Shown: piece by piece, positions 10,040 through 21,060 of the stretch
Layout: every line of letters starts with the position of its first letter
Position numbering within the stretch: position 1 is the stretch's first letter
From: Paramacrobiotus metropolitanus
Taxonomy: Eukaryota; Tardigrada; Eutardigrada; Parachela; Macrobiotidae
Assembly (NCBI RefSeq): GCF_019649055.1
Contig: NW_026570221.1
Location: forward strand, 930,001-994,000
Reading direction: 5' to 3'
Length of the DNA: 64,000 nt
Made by a program: the position numbers and the translations under genes
Notes under the pieces: generated by a model
The model's input: only the letters and a program-made list of their open reading frames with translations
Databases searched by the model: none
Told to the model about the DNA's origin: nothing

Positions 10040-12223
10040 ATGATCATGAGCCCAATCGATCCATCCGGAAACGATAGTGGCATGCCGCTACCGCCCGTGT
10101 TGTTGCTGGAGATCTTCCGCTCGCTGGACTCCATCGAGCGCTTTCGCTGTCGGCGCGTGTGTGCATTGTGGACTATACTGCTCACCACGGACGGAAACTT
10201 TTCCGATGTGCGCGTGTCCGGGAATAATGCGGACTATGGCGAACTGCCCTATCACGCGGACGACTACTGTCTGGTGGCTGGTGTATTCAAGTGTTTCCGC
10301 AGCACAACCACGGTGGTGGTTCTTGCCAAACTGCGCAGTCTGAACTTCTCTCAAGCCATCCACATGTCCAGCCTCCTCCAGTGCCTGCTCAGCAGCGGCC
10401 GCCTACGGGCGCTGGTATTTCACGGCTGTTCTTTCTACGTGGGCGCCGGCATACCTTTTCCCAATTATATATGGCAAATAACGGAGCTGATCGCGGGGTG
10501 TTCGCCGCTGGCTGACAGAGTAGTTCTGAAGAACTCTCGCTTGGAACATGACGGTTTGGAAGCGGTTGTAGCGCTGCACTTCTTCAGCGGGCAGTCACAA
10601 GAGGAAAATGAAGTGAATCTGTGGGATCTCTTCGAAAGCGGTTTATTTCTCCGGAAGCCGTTGATTCGATCGGCATTTGCGGAGCGTGTCGATCGCTATG
10701 TTAGGCAGGGTGCCATGGAAGACGGCGAAGAGACCGATGAGCTAATGATGGAGGTACGCTGCTCTTAACTTTTATTTCTCCAGTACACATTGCAGTTTGC
10801 AGCGATAAGCGGAAATTTTCAGGTCATCTAATTTTTTGTCACAACAGCCACTGACGTGTACGGTGGTTCAAGTGGTCCACTAGTACAGTACTAGTAACTG
10901 AGTGAACGAGGGTCGTTTAAGTGAACCACGTTTAATAATAAATTCCATCAACCGATTTCTTCCCGGTTTCCTTTCCCCGATTAAGCGCACCTTCCATATA
11001 GTAAGTAGTCTTTAACAGATTAAAGAAAGTGACCCGGTACATGCTGCCAGATTCGGGTACATGCGCAAAAACTTTCACTTTCGCGCACTCCCGCACACAT
11101 TTTTTGCAGTAGTGCGTTATGACATGAAAGTGAACTGCTCTGTATTCATTGTTGAGAAAACCGTTTGCGCGCGTTAAATTCGGCTCTGAAGTTATGGCTT
11201 TAAGAAAATTCAAAACGTTTGAATGCATTTAAGTGTCCAATGTTCTCATTGTGTACTGATCTCCTTCAAATTTTGAACAAATATGCACATCGTCTTAACA
11301 CGAAGCCGGGATTCTGGTATTTCTTTCCAATTTTAAAATGAACTTAACAATTTATGAGATTCATTTTAAAATTGGGAAAACACTTTTGTAATCTGAATCC
11401 ATGTCAAAACGGTCTTCGTAACTTTCTACATTTCTGTGCAAAATTTAAAGAGGATCGGCCCAAAACGAGTTTTGGTACTTCTACAGCTGACTGCATTTAA
11501 ACTTTTTGGAATTTGCTTGTAGCCGTATGATATCTTCCTAACCGAATGTTGCTCGCACAATCGGATTTCAGGTCAATAATGTATACAAATCATTTCGATG
11601 CACAGTGTTATAGGACACTGTGAGAAACTGTTTGAGAGTACCGGAAAGTGAAAAAAATAGTAGCAACTCACAATACACAATGGCCGTTGAGCGGCATTCA
11701 ACGGTCGTTTTTTGGGCCGGCGTGGCATTTGCGCACTTTTACCCTTAGCCACAGTTCAACGAGTTCGATCCACTTCCTACGTCCCACTTCTACTTGACAG
11801 CTGTTTCGCTGACTCACTATTCACGACTATGCACTATCCCCGTTGATACCTTACGATATTTTGATAGCTTTGCATAATAAAATTATAGGCGATAAGAGTT
11901 TATTACAAGGTACCGGATCGCTACCCTTTCACGGCAGCGAGAGTGAACCGCTTTGTGAGAAAAGCATTAGAACACGCTTCTCCAGTTAAATCCCGGATTT
12001 CTCGGAACCTTACAGTGTATGTTGATTATCGGGTAACTTGTCCTTGCAGACCTTATGCTACTATATGGGTTCGGACCCGCGTCTATCCGCTGAACAGAAG
12101 ACCATGTTGAACAGTTTGGATATGGATGCCTCCAAGCTGACCACATTTGCAGCGTTAGTGTTGAACGAATGGACTGGAAGCGACGATTCCAATCAACCAC
12201 CGACAATCGAGGATAGTCCATAG
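10040..12223 (+). CDS. F-box protein, two exons seen
   Basis: Exon A (10040-10753) encodes an F-box near its start: LPPVLLLEIF, then SLDSIERFRCRRVCALW. F-box proteins bind Skp1 and select substrates for SCF ubiquitin ligases in cytoplasm or nucleus; the substrate is unknown. About 170 residues follow that are shared with the other family members here. The donor GAG|GTACGC at 10754 joins in phase 0 to an acceptor TCCTTGCAG ending at 12049. The last exon (12050-12223) encodes the family's C-terminal segment with GSDPRLSAE and LDMDASKLTTF, ending at TAG. The intron is 1,296 nt. No Tudor-like or YEN exon was found upstream, although the frame is open before the ATG back to a possible acceptor at about 9996, so the N-terminus may be incomplete. 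The paralogues at 34279-36258 and 37289-39767 have the same phase-0 junction before the last exon. Confidence 0.75.
10754..12049 (+). other. Large intron of the F-box gene
   Basis: The intron contains no convincing ORF. Two points are visible: a near-perfect inverted repeat at about 11324-11378 (arms around CCAATTTTAAAATGAA), and a GC-richer stretch at 11690-11720 with the short inverted pair CCGTTGA/TCAACGG. A hidden non-coding RNA cannot be excluded. Confidence 0.45.
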
Positions 12224-12763
12224 TAGGATACTAGTGCCGGATAACTGTTAACGCCTTTCTGTGTGTTTACGAACCGAACGGCTTGCTTGGTTTTGTTTAG
12301 CAGATTCGTGATGGCAGAACTATCTTTATAATGATAATAGTATAACTAGTTTTGCACGTGCCCGTGCAAGGTTTACGGATTTAAGCTACATCACCTTGTT
12401 GAAATTTATTTATCAATCGTTTATTTACGTAATCGTATTTTACATGGCGAACTAAAGAACGTGATGCCGCCGTTGAGTTTTGTTCCGACACCGTTCTTTG
12501 AAGCAGCACAAAACTGCGAGAAATAGTAACTTATCCTGACTTACTAGGCACACTAAGTGCGGTCTTCGTTGAAGCTTCCACACGAAGTAGAACCGCCACT
12601 CGGTTGTATCTGTAAATAATACACATTGCACAACGAAATCCATGGCTCTGGCATTTACAAACTGCAGAATATATTGGAAAAAAACCTTAAGAATGCGCAA
12701 CGATGGTACCAACTTACCGGTCAACTGTTTTGTGACCAAACGACCATAAATCGACTGTGCACC

Positions 12764-13093
12764 ATGGCTTCCGTCAACCAGCATTGCAGCTCACAGCTCG
12801 TCCATCAAAGAATTACTGTCACACCGTCCAACCTAATCGCCACTGATACCGGTAAGAAAGCTGAGAATGTTTGTTTCACCGAATATTGTATACCGCCGCA
12901 GCTATCCCTATTTAAAAGACTGGGAACTCTTACCGAACAGCTGGCCCACGAACTGCCGGCAGTGAGTCAAAAAGTACAACAACTTCTCGACCACACGCAA
13001 ATTGTGGAATTCGTTGACCGTCTGGCACAAAACCGTGCACTGACTAAAAGGTCAGTTAGCATTCAGTCAAAACACTTGACAGATTACTCGTGA
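12764..13093 (+). CDS. Hypothetical small protein
   Basis: An ATG at 12764 opens a frame of 109 codons that begins MASVNQHCSSQL and ends at TGA; the same frame is open upstream to 12626 without an ATG. The composition is soluble and helix-prone, with heptad-like Leu spacing in the last half (LTEQLAHELPAV...VQQLLDH). There is no recognised domain, and it does not resemble the F-box/Tudor family around it. It lies between two members of that family, so it could be a separate gene, an exon or chance. Confidence 0.25.
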   Translation: MASVNQHCSSQLVHQRITVTPSNLIATDTGKKAENVCFTEYCIPPQLSLFKRLGTLTEQLAHELPAVSQKVQQLLDHTQIVEFVDRLAQNRALTKRSVSIQSKHLTDYS

Positions 13094-13410
13094 ATCACTA
13101 ACATGTGTTATTTCGTACACAACATGTTTGATCAGTAGAGCGCACTGAAAACGCCGCTGGCACGGCAGTGTAAAAATCACGCATCGATCACGACAAACGA
13201 TCCGTGGTACCGGTTAACGTGTGGCAGATTAGCTAACGACGGTTAAACAATAACTCATTTCAAAAAACGGTCGGTTGTAATGGAATCCGAAAAATCTTAG
13301 CTTTCGTAATCAGTTTTCTTTTTCTTTCCAAGGTGGGGCGGTTTACCTTCGCCGAGATTTAATTAACCAGAAGTCTAACCAAAGACTTATGATTTGTATT
13401 ATTCCCGGAA

Positions 13411-14280
13411 ATGTTTTTGTACGAAAATGCCGAACGACTGGTGTACACGTGGCAGTCGGTGGATGTGGAAGTAAATGGACTGCTCCAACACGGTCAAGTC
13501 ATCCGCTTGGAAGACGTCACCGGCAGCAACCCACGTTTGATCGTGGATTTCAGATGCGCGTCCCAACGAGCGGTGTCAGTCCAATACGGAGCGGTTTTTG
13601 ACTGTTCGGTGGTGTACAATACCGATGATTATGTTGCCCCCCGCTTTTACCCGTGCTGCGATCTACCGACGCCGCCATGGAAGCGGGGAAGATTGCCGTG
13701 CAGGTGCTCTTCCGTGCCCGCCCCGATCATCCTTGGAAATGGTATCCCGGGGCACTGCTCATGTACTTCGTCTACAATAATTGTCTATCCGATTATGCCT
13801 GGGTGGATGTGATGGTGGAAGGGTGCTCTGTCCGCGAACTGTTTCCCAAGCGACAGATACGCCTACCGCTTACAGACAGAGCGCTTCACGAGCGACGGCT
13901 GGAACACGGCAGCTTTTTGATCCGGACGTGCAGCGTGCCGGATGCACAACCGTACGGAGACCTGTCGACAACGGAACCGGCAGTGATGGCCGCGTTCTGC
14001 AATTTATTGGAGCGGCAATTCCATTTAAAAGTAGTATCAGCTGACAACCGGGCAATTGTCTATTTACAGCATCACCGCGTGTCCCGCCGCTATCTAATAC
14101 TTCTGCAGTAAGTTTAACTGACTTAGGTATTTTGCTAACATCGTTTGCAGCGAGTCGGCAACTGGATATTGTCAAATCGTATACGCAAGTGCCTCCGTTA
14201 AAGAGACAAGTTTTTTCGAGAATAAACTTACCAGTCCTTTAATTGTTTCTGAAATAGATAACAAGCCTGGAAAACGTTAA
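13411..14280 (+). CDS. YEN-domain protein without F-box, two exons
   Basis: The start ATG at 13411 gives MFLYENAERLVYTWQSVDVEV, the conserved N-terminal signature shared with the genes at 34279 and 37289 (MHLYEN...DVDIDGLLQHG). In those genes this roughly 200-residue domain precedes an F-box. It has the size and beta-rich pattern of one or two Tudor-like barrels, which is inference. Exon 1 runs to 14107. The donor CA|GTAAGT and the acceptor GTTTGCAG ending at 14150 define a 43-nt intron. Exon 2 adds about 43 residues and ends with TAA at 14278-14280. The reading frame changes once at a run of six C (13637-13642), and similarity to the paralogues continues on both sides, so a one-base homopolymer error or a fresh frameshift is likely. 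No F-box exon was found downstream, so this member is truncated or has changed its tail. Confidence 0.65.
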
Positions 14281-14369
14281 GCGAGGGGTCGAACATCAAA
14301 GTGACCGGAAAACCCAATCATTTCCGAATCCGAACGACGAATTAGCGGGAGGGATTACGCAGTCTCTGG

Positions 14370-15130
14370 ACGTTGTAGTCAGCCGCAACTGCACACTGTA
14401 CGCGTGCACATCGGGGATCTTGACCTTTGTGGCAGCCTAGCTAGTTTCTTCCGGTCGCTAATGCGTTCCAGAAGGTGCTAGTGACCGGTGACCGCTAATA
14501 TCTCATTTTGCGCCAATGACCACTGCGGCTGGACTATCCGCGCCGCCATTTTGGACAGTGGCACTTGCGGCCATACCAAGAAAAAACGCAAACGCGCACA
14601 ATGCGGGCAGTATAAAGGCGGCTGGGCGTGCGAGATATTCAAGAAATGCAATGTTAAACTTCAAAAATAATGCTTCTTGCAGTCTCGTATGAGAGTATAA
14701 TGAAAGTTATGGGAGAGAAATATCGTTAGCATCGCTTATTTTCTGTATTCCATCTATAAATAGCGGCCAAAACATGGGAACGGGATATGGTAGATTTTAA
14801 TTTTTTGCTGACCAGTGATCAACTTGTTGACCACTGCTATACTCTAGTTTGGAAGTGCTTTTTTTGTACTATTTAATGGAGTTATTGGTTTTATGTAATT
14901 CCCGTTCGTCTAATTATCACAAAATTAAACGTTTTTATGCTGTAGACCGTCCATGGGCATTGGCGTTGGCAAACACCCTAGGCACCACGGCTGACCTATG
15001 GTCAGCACAAGCTTACAAAAAATTCCCATTCTTAATTGATTTTTTTCATCGGGAAATCCCGATTTTCAAAAGGAAACTCGCATTCCTTCGGGTACCGCCC
15101 GCTGGAGGGTTAAATGAACTGTCCTACTTT
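14370..15130 (+). repeat. Dispersed repeat, copy 1
   Basis: This segment matches 27660-28320 over its length at moderate identity. Shared blocks are the CGCACAATGCGGGCAG area, a CTCATATGAGAG-like block followed by a TAATGAAAGTT block, CATTGGCGTTGGCAA, and CCTTCGGGTACCGCCCGC. Both copies lie beside a TIR transposon of one family (15229-16099 and 25888-27205). No ORF is conserved between the copies; the 60-codon frame at 14488 is broken in the other. Confidence 0.6.
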
Positions 15131-15228
15131 GCAACAATATTTGGCGCACCCTGAATAATAGAGAATGCAAGTTGAGACGTTTTTCGAAACAACTAGCTGA
15201 AGACATGAACCACAAAATACGTACAGCT

Positions 15229-16099
15229 GTAACCCACCAAAACGTCCGGACGACCAAGACGTCCAGCGGACGTTTTGGTGTTAAACCAACCAAACCGTCG
15301 GGGGACCAAAAAAACGTCCGCCGTAAATTCTGCCCACCCGAAATTTTTTTGCGCTCTCGATTCGATCTGAGAGCTTTTTTATCCCGGACACTATGGTCGG
15401 AGACTCGGAGTACTATTTCAGCTCGGATACTTTGCTAGGAGTACTAGTTCTGCCCGGAAACTTTTGTCGGGGAACTACAAATTTACTGTGTTTCAGCCCG
15501 TGTAATTTTTTCCCTGAAGGGGTTTCTGTTGAGACGGTAGAAAGGATAGATTAGTGAAAGCAATTTCGAACTGAAACTGGTGGGCCAAAAGCTACATTCG
15601 GCAATAAACGTCCTTAGATTTTGCAAAGGTCGTCGCGTATTGGAATGGGCTTGATTCGGAATGATAGAAAAACATACAAAACAAACTTTATATTTATGAG
15701 TGCGTTCACAGCTTTTTCAAAATTTGTTTTGGTAATCGAAACTACAATTTACTATGATAATATATTTGCGCCCGAAACAATGATTATTTTTATCAATCTG
15801 CTTTTCCACCACGTTTTTTCAATATATTCGATATCATGGATCAATATCAAAGGAAGAAAATGGCATAGAACGAAACAAAACATGACGACACCAAGGTGTC
15901 CGGGCTGAAACAGCACTCCGACCAAAGTGTCCCGGATGCAAAAGCTCTCAGGACATTCAGGTCGAATCGAGAACGCAAAAAATTTCGGGTGGTCAAATCT
16001 TATGGCGGAAGTTTTTTTTGCCCCCGGACGGGTTTGGTCGGTTTAACGACCAAAACGTCCACCGGACTTCTTGGTCGTCCGGACGTTTTGGTCGGTTAC
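15229..16099. mobile_element. TIR transposon (non-autonomous), copy 1
   Basis: The left end GTAACCCACCAAAACGTCC and the right end GACGTTTTGGTCGGTTAC are inverted repeats. The inverted similarity continues inward for more than 200 bp, including an AAATTTTTTTGCGCTCTCGAT-like stretch and subterminal units of the type CCCGGACACTTTGGTCGGAG. A 4-bp AGCT lies immediately outside both ends (15225-15228 and 16100-16103) and may be the target duplication, although the palindromic context makes it ambiguous. The interior (15480-15880) has no transposase. The 25888-27205 element is the same family. Confidence 0.7.
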
Positions 16100-16946
16100 A
16101 GCTGTAAAGGTCACTGCAACAGCAGCAGAAAACTGAAACCATTGACAAATGCAAGGGTAGTTGTTTTATGGTTTTGGTAATGCCTTTATTGGTTCCAGCA
16201 AATTATCAGTAAAATGCACAGATTGTCTTCGATTTTAATGGAGCATGATATGAAAGAATGAGCACATGTAGTGATAATCAACAACGCTCACATAAACGCT
16301 GTCTGTTTGGCCCTAAGAAAACTTCTGGAGCTGTTTGGCACCGTCGGCTACCGATCGGTCCATTAAAAGCAACAGTTGATTTAAAATGCACCATTTCACT
16401 TTGCTTTAAATTGTAGGGAATTTAGTTTAAATTCTAAACTTGTATTAAGTAGTCCGACACTTTATTCTGTGTTTTCTGCATTGTCAAATATCTGGGGCTA
16501 TGCAGTTTTGCTTCAGTCTAGTTGTCAGAATTCAGATAGATAAAACAGATATTTACCCGTAGGCTTAGGTCTAATTTTGCTCTGCTAGTCATATTTCAAA
16601 AACCGAAGGAGCGGCCGAAGTGGACCGGGTGCACAGCAGTAAAACTGTTTTTTTCCGGACACAAATTTTAACAATTCTAATTTTTAACAACTTAAACATA
16701 TTCTCTGAATTACAGAGCAACGAAAAGCTAATTAAAGGCGCGATCAGCAGTTGCTCATATAGCGCCTTACAGGAGGGCTGGTGCCGGTGACCGGTAAGTA
16801 CGTAAAATATGATAACTCGTAGTTATTGTAAGCAAATTATGAAAAAAATCGAAGCAATTTTTTAGCTATCGACTAAGTCCGCTTCAACAAAAATTCAAGA
16901 ACAAAACTAGCAACGAACAGCACCACGACCGTATTTCAAAGTGCAA
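16100..16946. other. Intergenic, no gene seen
   Basis: The stretch is AT-rich, with no ORF of protein-like composition and no clear inverted repeat. It separates the TIR transposon from the 3' end of the minus-strand Tudor-like/F-box gene. Confidence 0.4.
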
Positions 16947-19900
16947 CTATCCGACGGGGTCTTCGTCTTCGCTGCCGTTCTCGCCATCGTCTAAATCGTA
17001 GTCGAAGTCATCCTCTTCGACGTCGTCCATGTAGCATCCGTTTAGAGCGGCAAAGGTCAAGTTATTCAACTTGGAAACATCCAGCTGCCGCATATCCAAC
17101 GTCTCCCAGAGCCGGGAATTGTCACCGGGTCCCAAACTGTTGAACCTGAGCAAACAACAAACCATTTCCGCTGCAACTTTCTCCCACAACTGAAGGCTGT
17201 TATACTTCGACGTTTTCTGCATTCCGGATACGGTGTTCTCTGTGTTGTTCCACATGACAAAAACTTTTCATAAACTGAGCACATCATAACTATTGTGTTC
17301 ACCCAAACTTGCACACGGCATAAACAAAATTAAAAACGTTATCAACTTTCCAGTGTGGAACAACCAGAGAATACCTTGTCTATGGTGTCTGGAACACAAA
17401 CTCATATCGTAAAAGTGTTCGGAATGCGGAAAACGTCGAACTAGCCTTGGATGCTTACAGCTGGAGAAACTTTCGGACGCGAGCCCATTCGTCCTCGGTC
17501 ACGGTTTCCGCCCAATGCGCAAACAACGCCGTGACCTTCTGGCGGACCTGCTGATTAACAGCGGGACTGCTGTCGTTGGCCGCGAACAGAAAGCACCGAC
17601 GCTGTTCAACGGCGGCGTCCTGGCAGCGGAAGCGCAGGAACGGAATGGTCACGCCCACATCAGCGGTTGTAAACTCGTTCGAACCAGTGTACAGAGAATC
17701 CGGTAATAGGCCCTCGTCCGTGCGTGAGTTCCTCATCCGATTCCACACTGAGCAAATGATCGACTGTGACGCATGGTAGTTGCCCAGGACCAGCGCATCG
17801 CACACGCTCATCACGGAGGACACCGCGCGCATTGTATACTCCTTGTCGGCGATACTGAAGGCCTGGTCCGCGTCATCGTCGATATCCATGACCTCGTTGG
17901 TATCGTCGTCGACATCGATGACCAGAAAGCGATCCCCTGCTTCCCCAGCGACCACAGCATTGTACCGCACCACGATTAAGGACAGGCGGATTCCTTTGAT
18001 GTCCAATACAGCTTTGACGGTGTCCATTTTCTCTTCCAGACCGATGAAGTATCGATGATGACCGGTAACTTCGTCGCGGTCACCCAAGAGCAGCAGGACT
18101 GTAGTTTTTCGGGTGACGGCGCGGTCCAGCGTGGTTAGCAGCTTGTGCCCACGGGAACAGTACTCAACGCTAAAGTCGTGAGCATAGGGTCTCTGCGGCC
18201 ACATCTGCAAGTTATCCAGGATGACGACCCGCTCTCCGTATGTCCGCACCATCTCACTCCATAACGCACAGACCCTGGTTAAATAAAACAGCAACTTACA
18301 CCGTTGCTACTACTCGTACTGTCGTACACAAATTACTACTCTTAAAATTTACTGCTAAAATTTACGTAATCAGCACTAAATTTACTTAGTTATTATTAAG
18401 GAGAAAGCTGCGCACACCACGTTTTACCACCAAAGTCTCCGAGTCTCCGCACACCACCTTTCACCACCGCCAGGCTGCGCACACCACTGTTCGCACCACG
18501 TTTTGTCTCGGGCCACCATTTTTGCGCCCCACCATATATATTAAAAATACCGGCAGTCTCAGGACACCCCTTATACTCGCAGTTTCGAAGAGATACGGTG
18601 CTCGGTCTTACATACTCGTAATATATAGAGTACGACTACTACTTATATGAGCACGTACAACGGAAGCGGAGGCAAATGAGTGGTATTAAAAAAGAGCAGC
18701 CAGACGGCCCAGACCGCGAGACGAAAGTGCTGACTTTTTCCACCCGTGAAAACAATTAATTAATTTTTTAAAATAGTGGTGTGCAGAGATGGTAGTGGTT
18801 TGCACTCTGCCCTTGGTGGTGTCAGGAGATTTTGGTGGTTTTTGTAAGAAAATTAAAAAATAATAAAAAGTGGTGTGCAGAGCCTGGCGGTGGTGTTTCC
18901 TGGTGTGCGGAGACTTTGGTGGTGAAACGTGGTGTGCGGAGCCTTCCCCTATTATTAAATCTATAATAATATTAATTAACCAATTATTAATTTACTTCAA
19001 TAATAATTTAAATTACATAGGTTAGGTAAAATTTACTACTAAACTTAAAATTTAATACTAAACTACTTTTTTTTCACTCCTTTTTTTACTACTTTTTTTT
19101 CATCGTCGCTAAAGCAGTTTCTGAGGTCGCATAATCCGCGAACGCTTCAGCTGGAAGGTTGCGAATGCATTAAGAAGAATACTGGCGTGAACTTGCCGGG
19201 ACAAGCGTAGCTGACTGTCCACATCGACACCAGTCAAAATGGATTCCAGGATAGGAGTCGACAGATCTTTAAGGGAGACTTCTTCCGTGCCTGGTGGGCA
19301 TTCACCGGAGGAACCTTAGCACAAGGAATACCATTATCAGAACAGTAACATGCAGATAATTGCGCACAGCCGACAAATCATTTTGCTACAGTTATACGGA
19401 CAGGAACACATAAATGCTAAGAACTGATATACCGTACTTTGATAAGTTTGATCCACAGCTTTTCCAGGAGAGCCATTACCTATAAATACTATAACAGTAT
19501 AATTTTTTATAATTTATTGGGCAATAGCCCCGATCTCATAACAGAAAGCCGGGGATGAAAAACACTACTCAAAAAAGTTGACAATTTAAAAACTGAAGGA
19601 ACAACCAAAATCGTTAGTGTTATTCAAAACTTTGGGTCGCGCATTAAGTTTTCTCAAAATGGCAGCAGGATTTCCTCTAACAATCGCCAAACTTAGGTAA
19701 TCGCTCTCTTAGAAAAGCTGTGGATCAAAATTATTAAAGTACGGTAAATCAGTTCTTAGCATTCATGTTTTCCTTGCCGTATAACTGTAGCAAATTGATT
19801 TGTCGGCTGTGCATAATTATCTGCATATTATTGCCAATGTCTACTGCCACTTATTAGTATTTATACTAATATGGCAATAGCCATAGCAAATTAGGCCACG

Positions 19901-20295
19901 CGTCTGCTGACCGTATTCTAGCTGCCTTGGTAAGGCGCCGATGGCATCCAGCTTTTGGAGATATCGGTTACAGGACTTCTGCAGAGCCTCCCCATCCCAG
20001 AACATGCGGCGTCCCGCGGCCGCGTTATGCAGCTCCAGACAGACGAAAGTCACGGCATCTGATCCCACCTGCACGAAAACACGAGCGCCTACGTCGACTC
20101 CTTGCATCACCTCCACGTCGTCTGCCCCCGCAACGAGTCCCCGGAACGCGGGAATGGCGTAGAACGGCGAGGAACCACCCTGCACCCGACTACAGCTCAG
20201 ACGCTCACCAGTGCCAAGAATGAACAGGCATGCTTCGTCCACGAAGGCCGGCAAATGATCGACGTCGCGAATCTGGCGAGCGGCGGGGAAGGGGA
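16947..20295 (-). CDS. Tudor-like/F-box gene, C-terminal part (gene split by insertion)
   Basis: Read on the minus strand, four exons join in matching phases. The end of the Tudor-like region (20295 to 19912, with VGSDAVTFVCLELH) has a phase-1 donor G|GTCAGC. The first half of the F-box (19314 to 19197, LKDLSTPILESIL...QLRLSR) has a GC donor, CG|GCAAGT. The next exon (18274 to 17459) continues the F-box with VCALWSEMV and about 260 further residues. The last exon (17145 to 16947) carries LDVSKLNNLTF and GCYMDD with an acidic tail. The plus-strand gene at 44290-63574 has the same exons, phases and GC donor. F-box proteins bring substrates to SCF ubiquitin ligases; the Tudor-like part may bind the substrate (inference). 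The N-terminal part of the same gene lies at 28936-29396, cut off by an 8.6 kb insertion, so this allele is probably inactive. Confidence 0.75.
18399..18950. mobile_element. MITE with about 90-bp TIRs in an intron
   Basis: The ends AGGAGAAAGCTGCGCACACC and, inverted, AGGGGAAGGCTCCGCACACC open long inverted repeats rich in CACCAC/GTGGTG. The 7-bp ATTATTA is present directly outside both ends (18392-18398 and 18951-18957), consistent with a target duplication, although the flanks are AT-rich. The 552-bp element has no coding capacity and sits within the 922-nt GC-AG intron of the minus-strand F-box gene. Confidence 0.7.
19343..19833. mobile_element. Palindromic MITE with about 140-bp arms in an intron
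   Basis: The arms start CAGTAACATGCAGATAAT and end ATTATCTGCATATTATTG. They share CAGCCGACAAATCA, TTGCTACAGTTATACGG, ATGCTAAGAACTGAT and GATCCACAGCTTTTC at roughly 90 percent identity. The core has no ORF. It lies in the intron between the Tudor-like exon and the first F-box exon of the minus-strand gene. No clear target duplication was seen. Confidence 0.65.
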
Positions 20296-20303
20296 TAACA
20301 TGC

Positions 20304-20475
20304 TCGAAGTGGCTATTTTGCCGCAGTGTTTGCGGTAAAATAGCCTTTTGCTATTTTGCCGCACTATGGCCGGCAAAATAGCCATTCACTATTTTGCCGC
20401 ACACTGCGTCACAATAGCCTTTAGCTATTTTGCCGCAGTATGACCGGCGAAATAGCCTTTTACTATTTTGCCGCA
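20304..20475. repeat. GCGGCAAAATAGCC palindromic repeat, cluster 1
   Basis: Alternating copies of GGCTATTTTGCCGCA and its inverse form at least four imperfect hairpins. The same unit occurs at 28380-28480, 28820-28927, 60240-60390 and 60740-60870. It looks like the terminal palindromes of a MITE family. Confidence 0.7.
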
Positions 20476-20559
20476 GATTCCTGTTAATAGAGAGGAAATC
20501 GACGTATTGACGATGTGGTTGGACTTGAGGAAGGAATAATTAAAGGAAGGAAGGTTTTT

Positions 20560-21060
20560 TGTGTTTAACGGACAAGTGCGAGGACTCACGATAGTGCTTT
20601 ATTGACAAATAAAGGGAGCAAATACCGCGTGGAATGCTGGAAGAACAAAGATGTCAGTCTGTCCTAAATCTAGAACGTGCACGCAAGTCAGTTCTTGAGC
20701 GTCTGTCTAGGCGTGAAAGCTTGCTGGCGGCATGTCGTGGCCAGATGTATCAGCTGTGTGTGATGCGCAGACTGGACTCTATCCAACGCGAGCGTATGAA
20801 CGCTGAGTGGTAGTGCGAGATAGGGACGAGAGAGCAAGTACAGCTCAGTGTGCGCACGCGTTATATCCGCTTCAGCGGAGAGTGCAGTGTAGGAGCACCC
20901 GTACGTATAAGAGAGAGGCGAATACGGCATGTAAGTGAGTGCACGCACGCCAAGTATGGGCGGAGCACCACGCGGAGGGCCGTACGCCTGATATGTCTCT
21001 GGGCGGGAATCCGAACTCCCGCGAGGGAAGCTTGGACTCGGTGCTGCACCAGAGTACCGC
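20560..21060 (-). repeat. LTR-like region, second copy (minus)
   Basis: On the minus strand this contains the AATAAAGCAC and TGAGTCCTCGCACTTGTC end and, upstream, the same blocks as 7570-8113. It marks the 3' end of a second, reversed and decayed copy of the retroelement. Confidence 0.55.

Noticed and set aside
15621-15908. 95-codon ORF in the TIR transposon as a transposase
   Set aside because: Too short, with no catalytic motif and no counterpart in the second copy.
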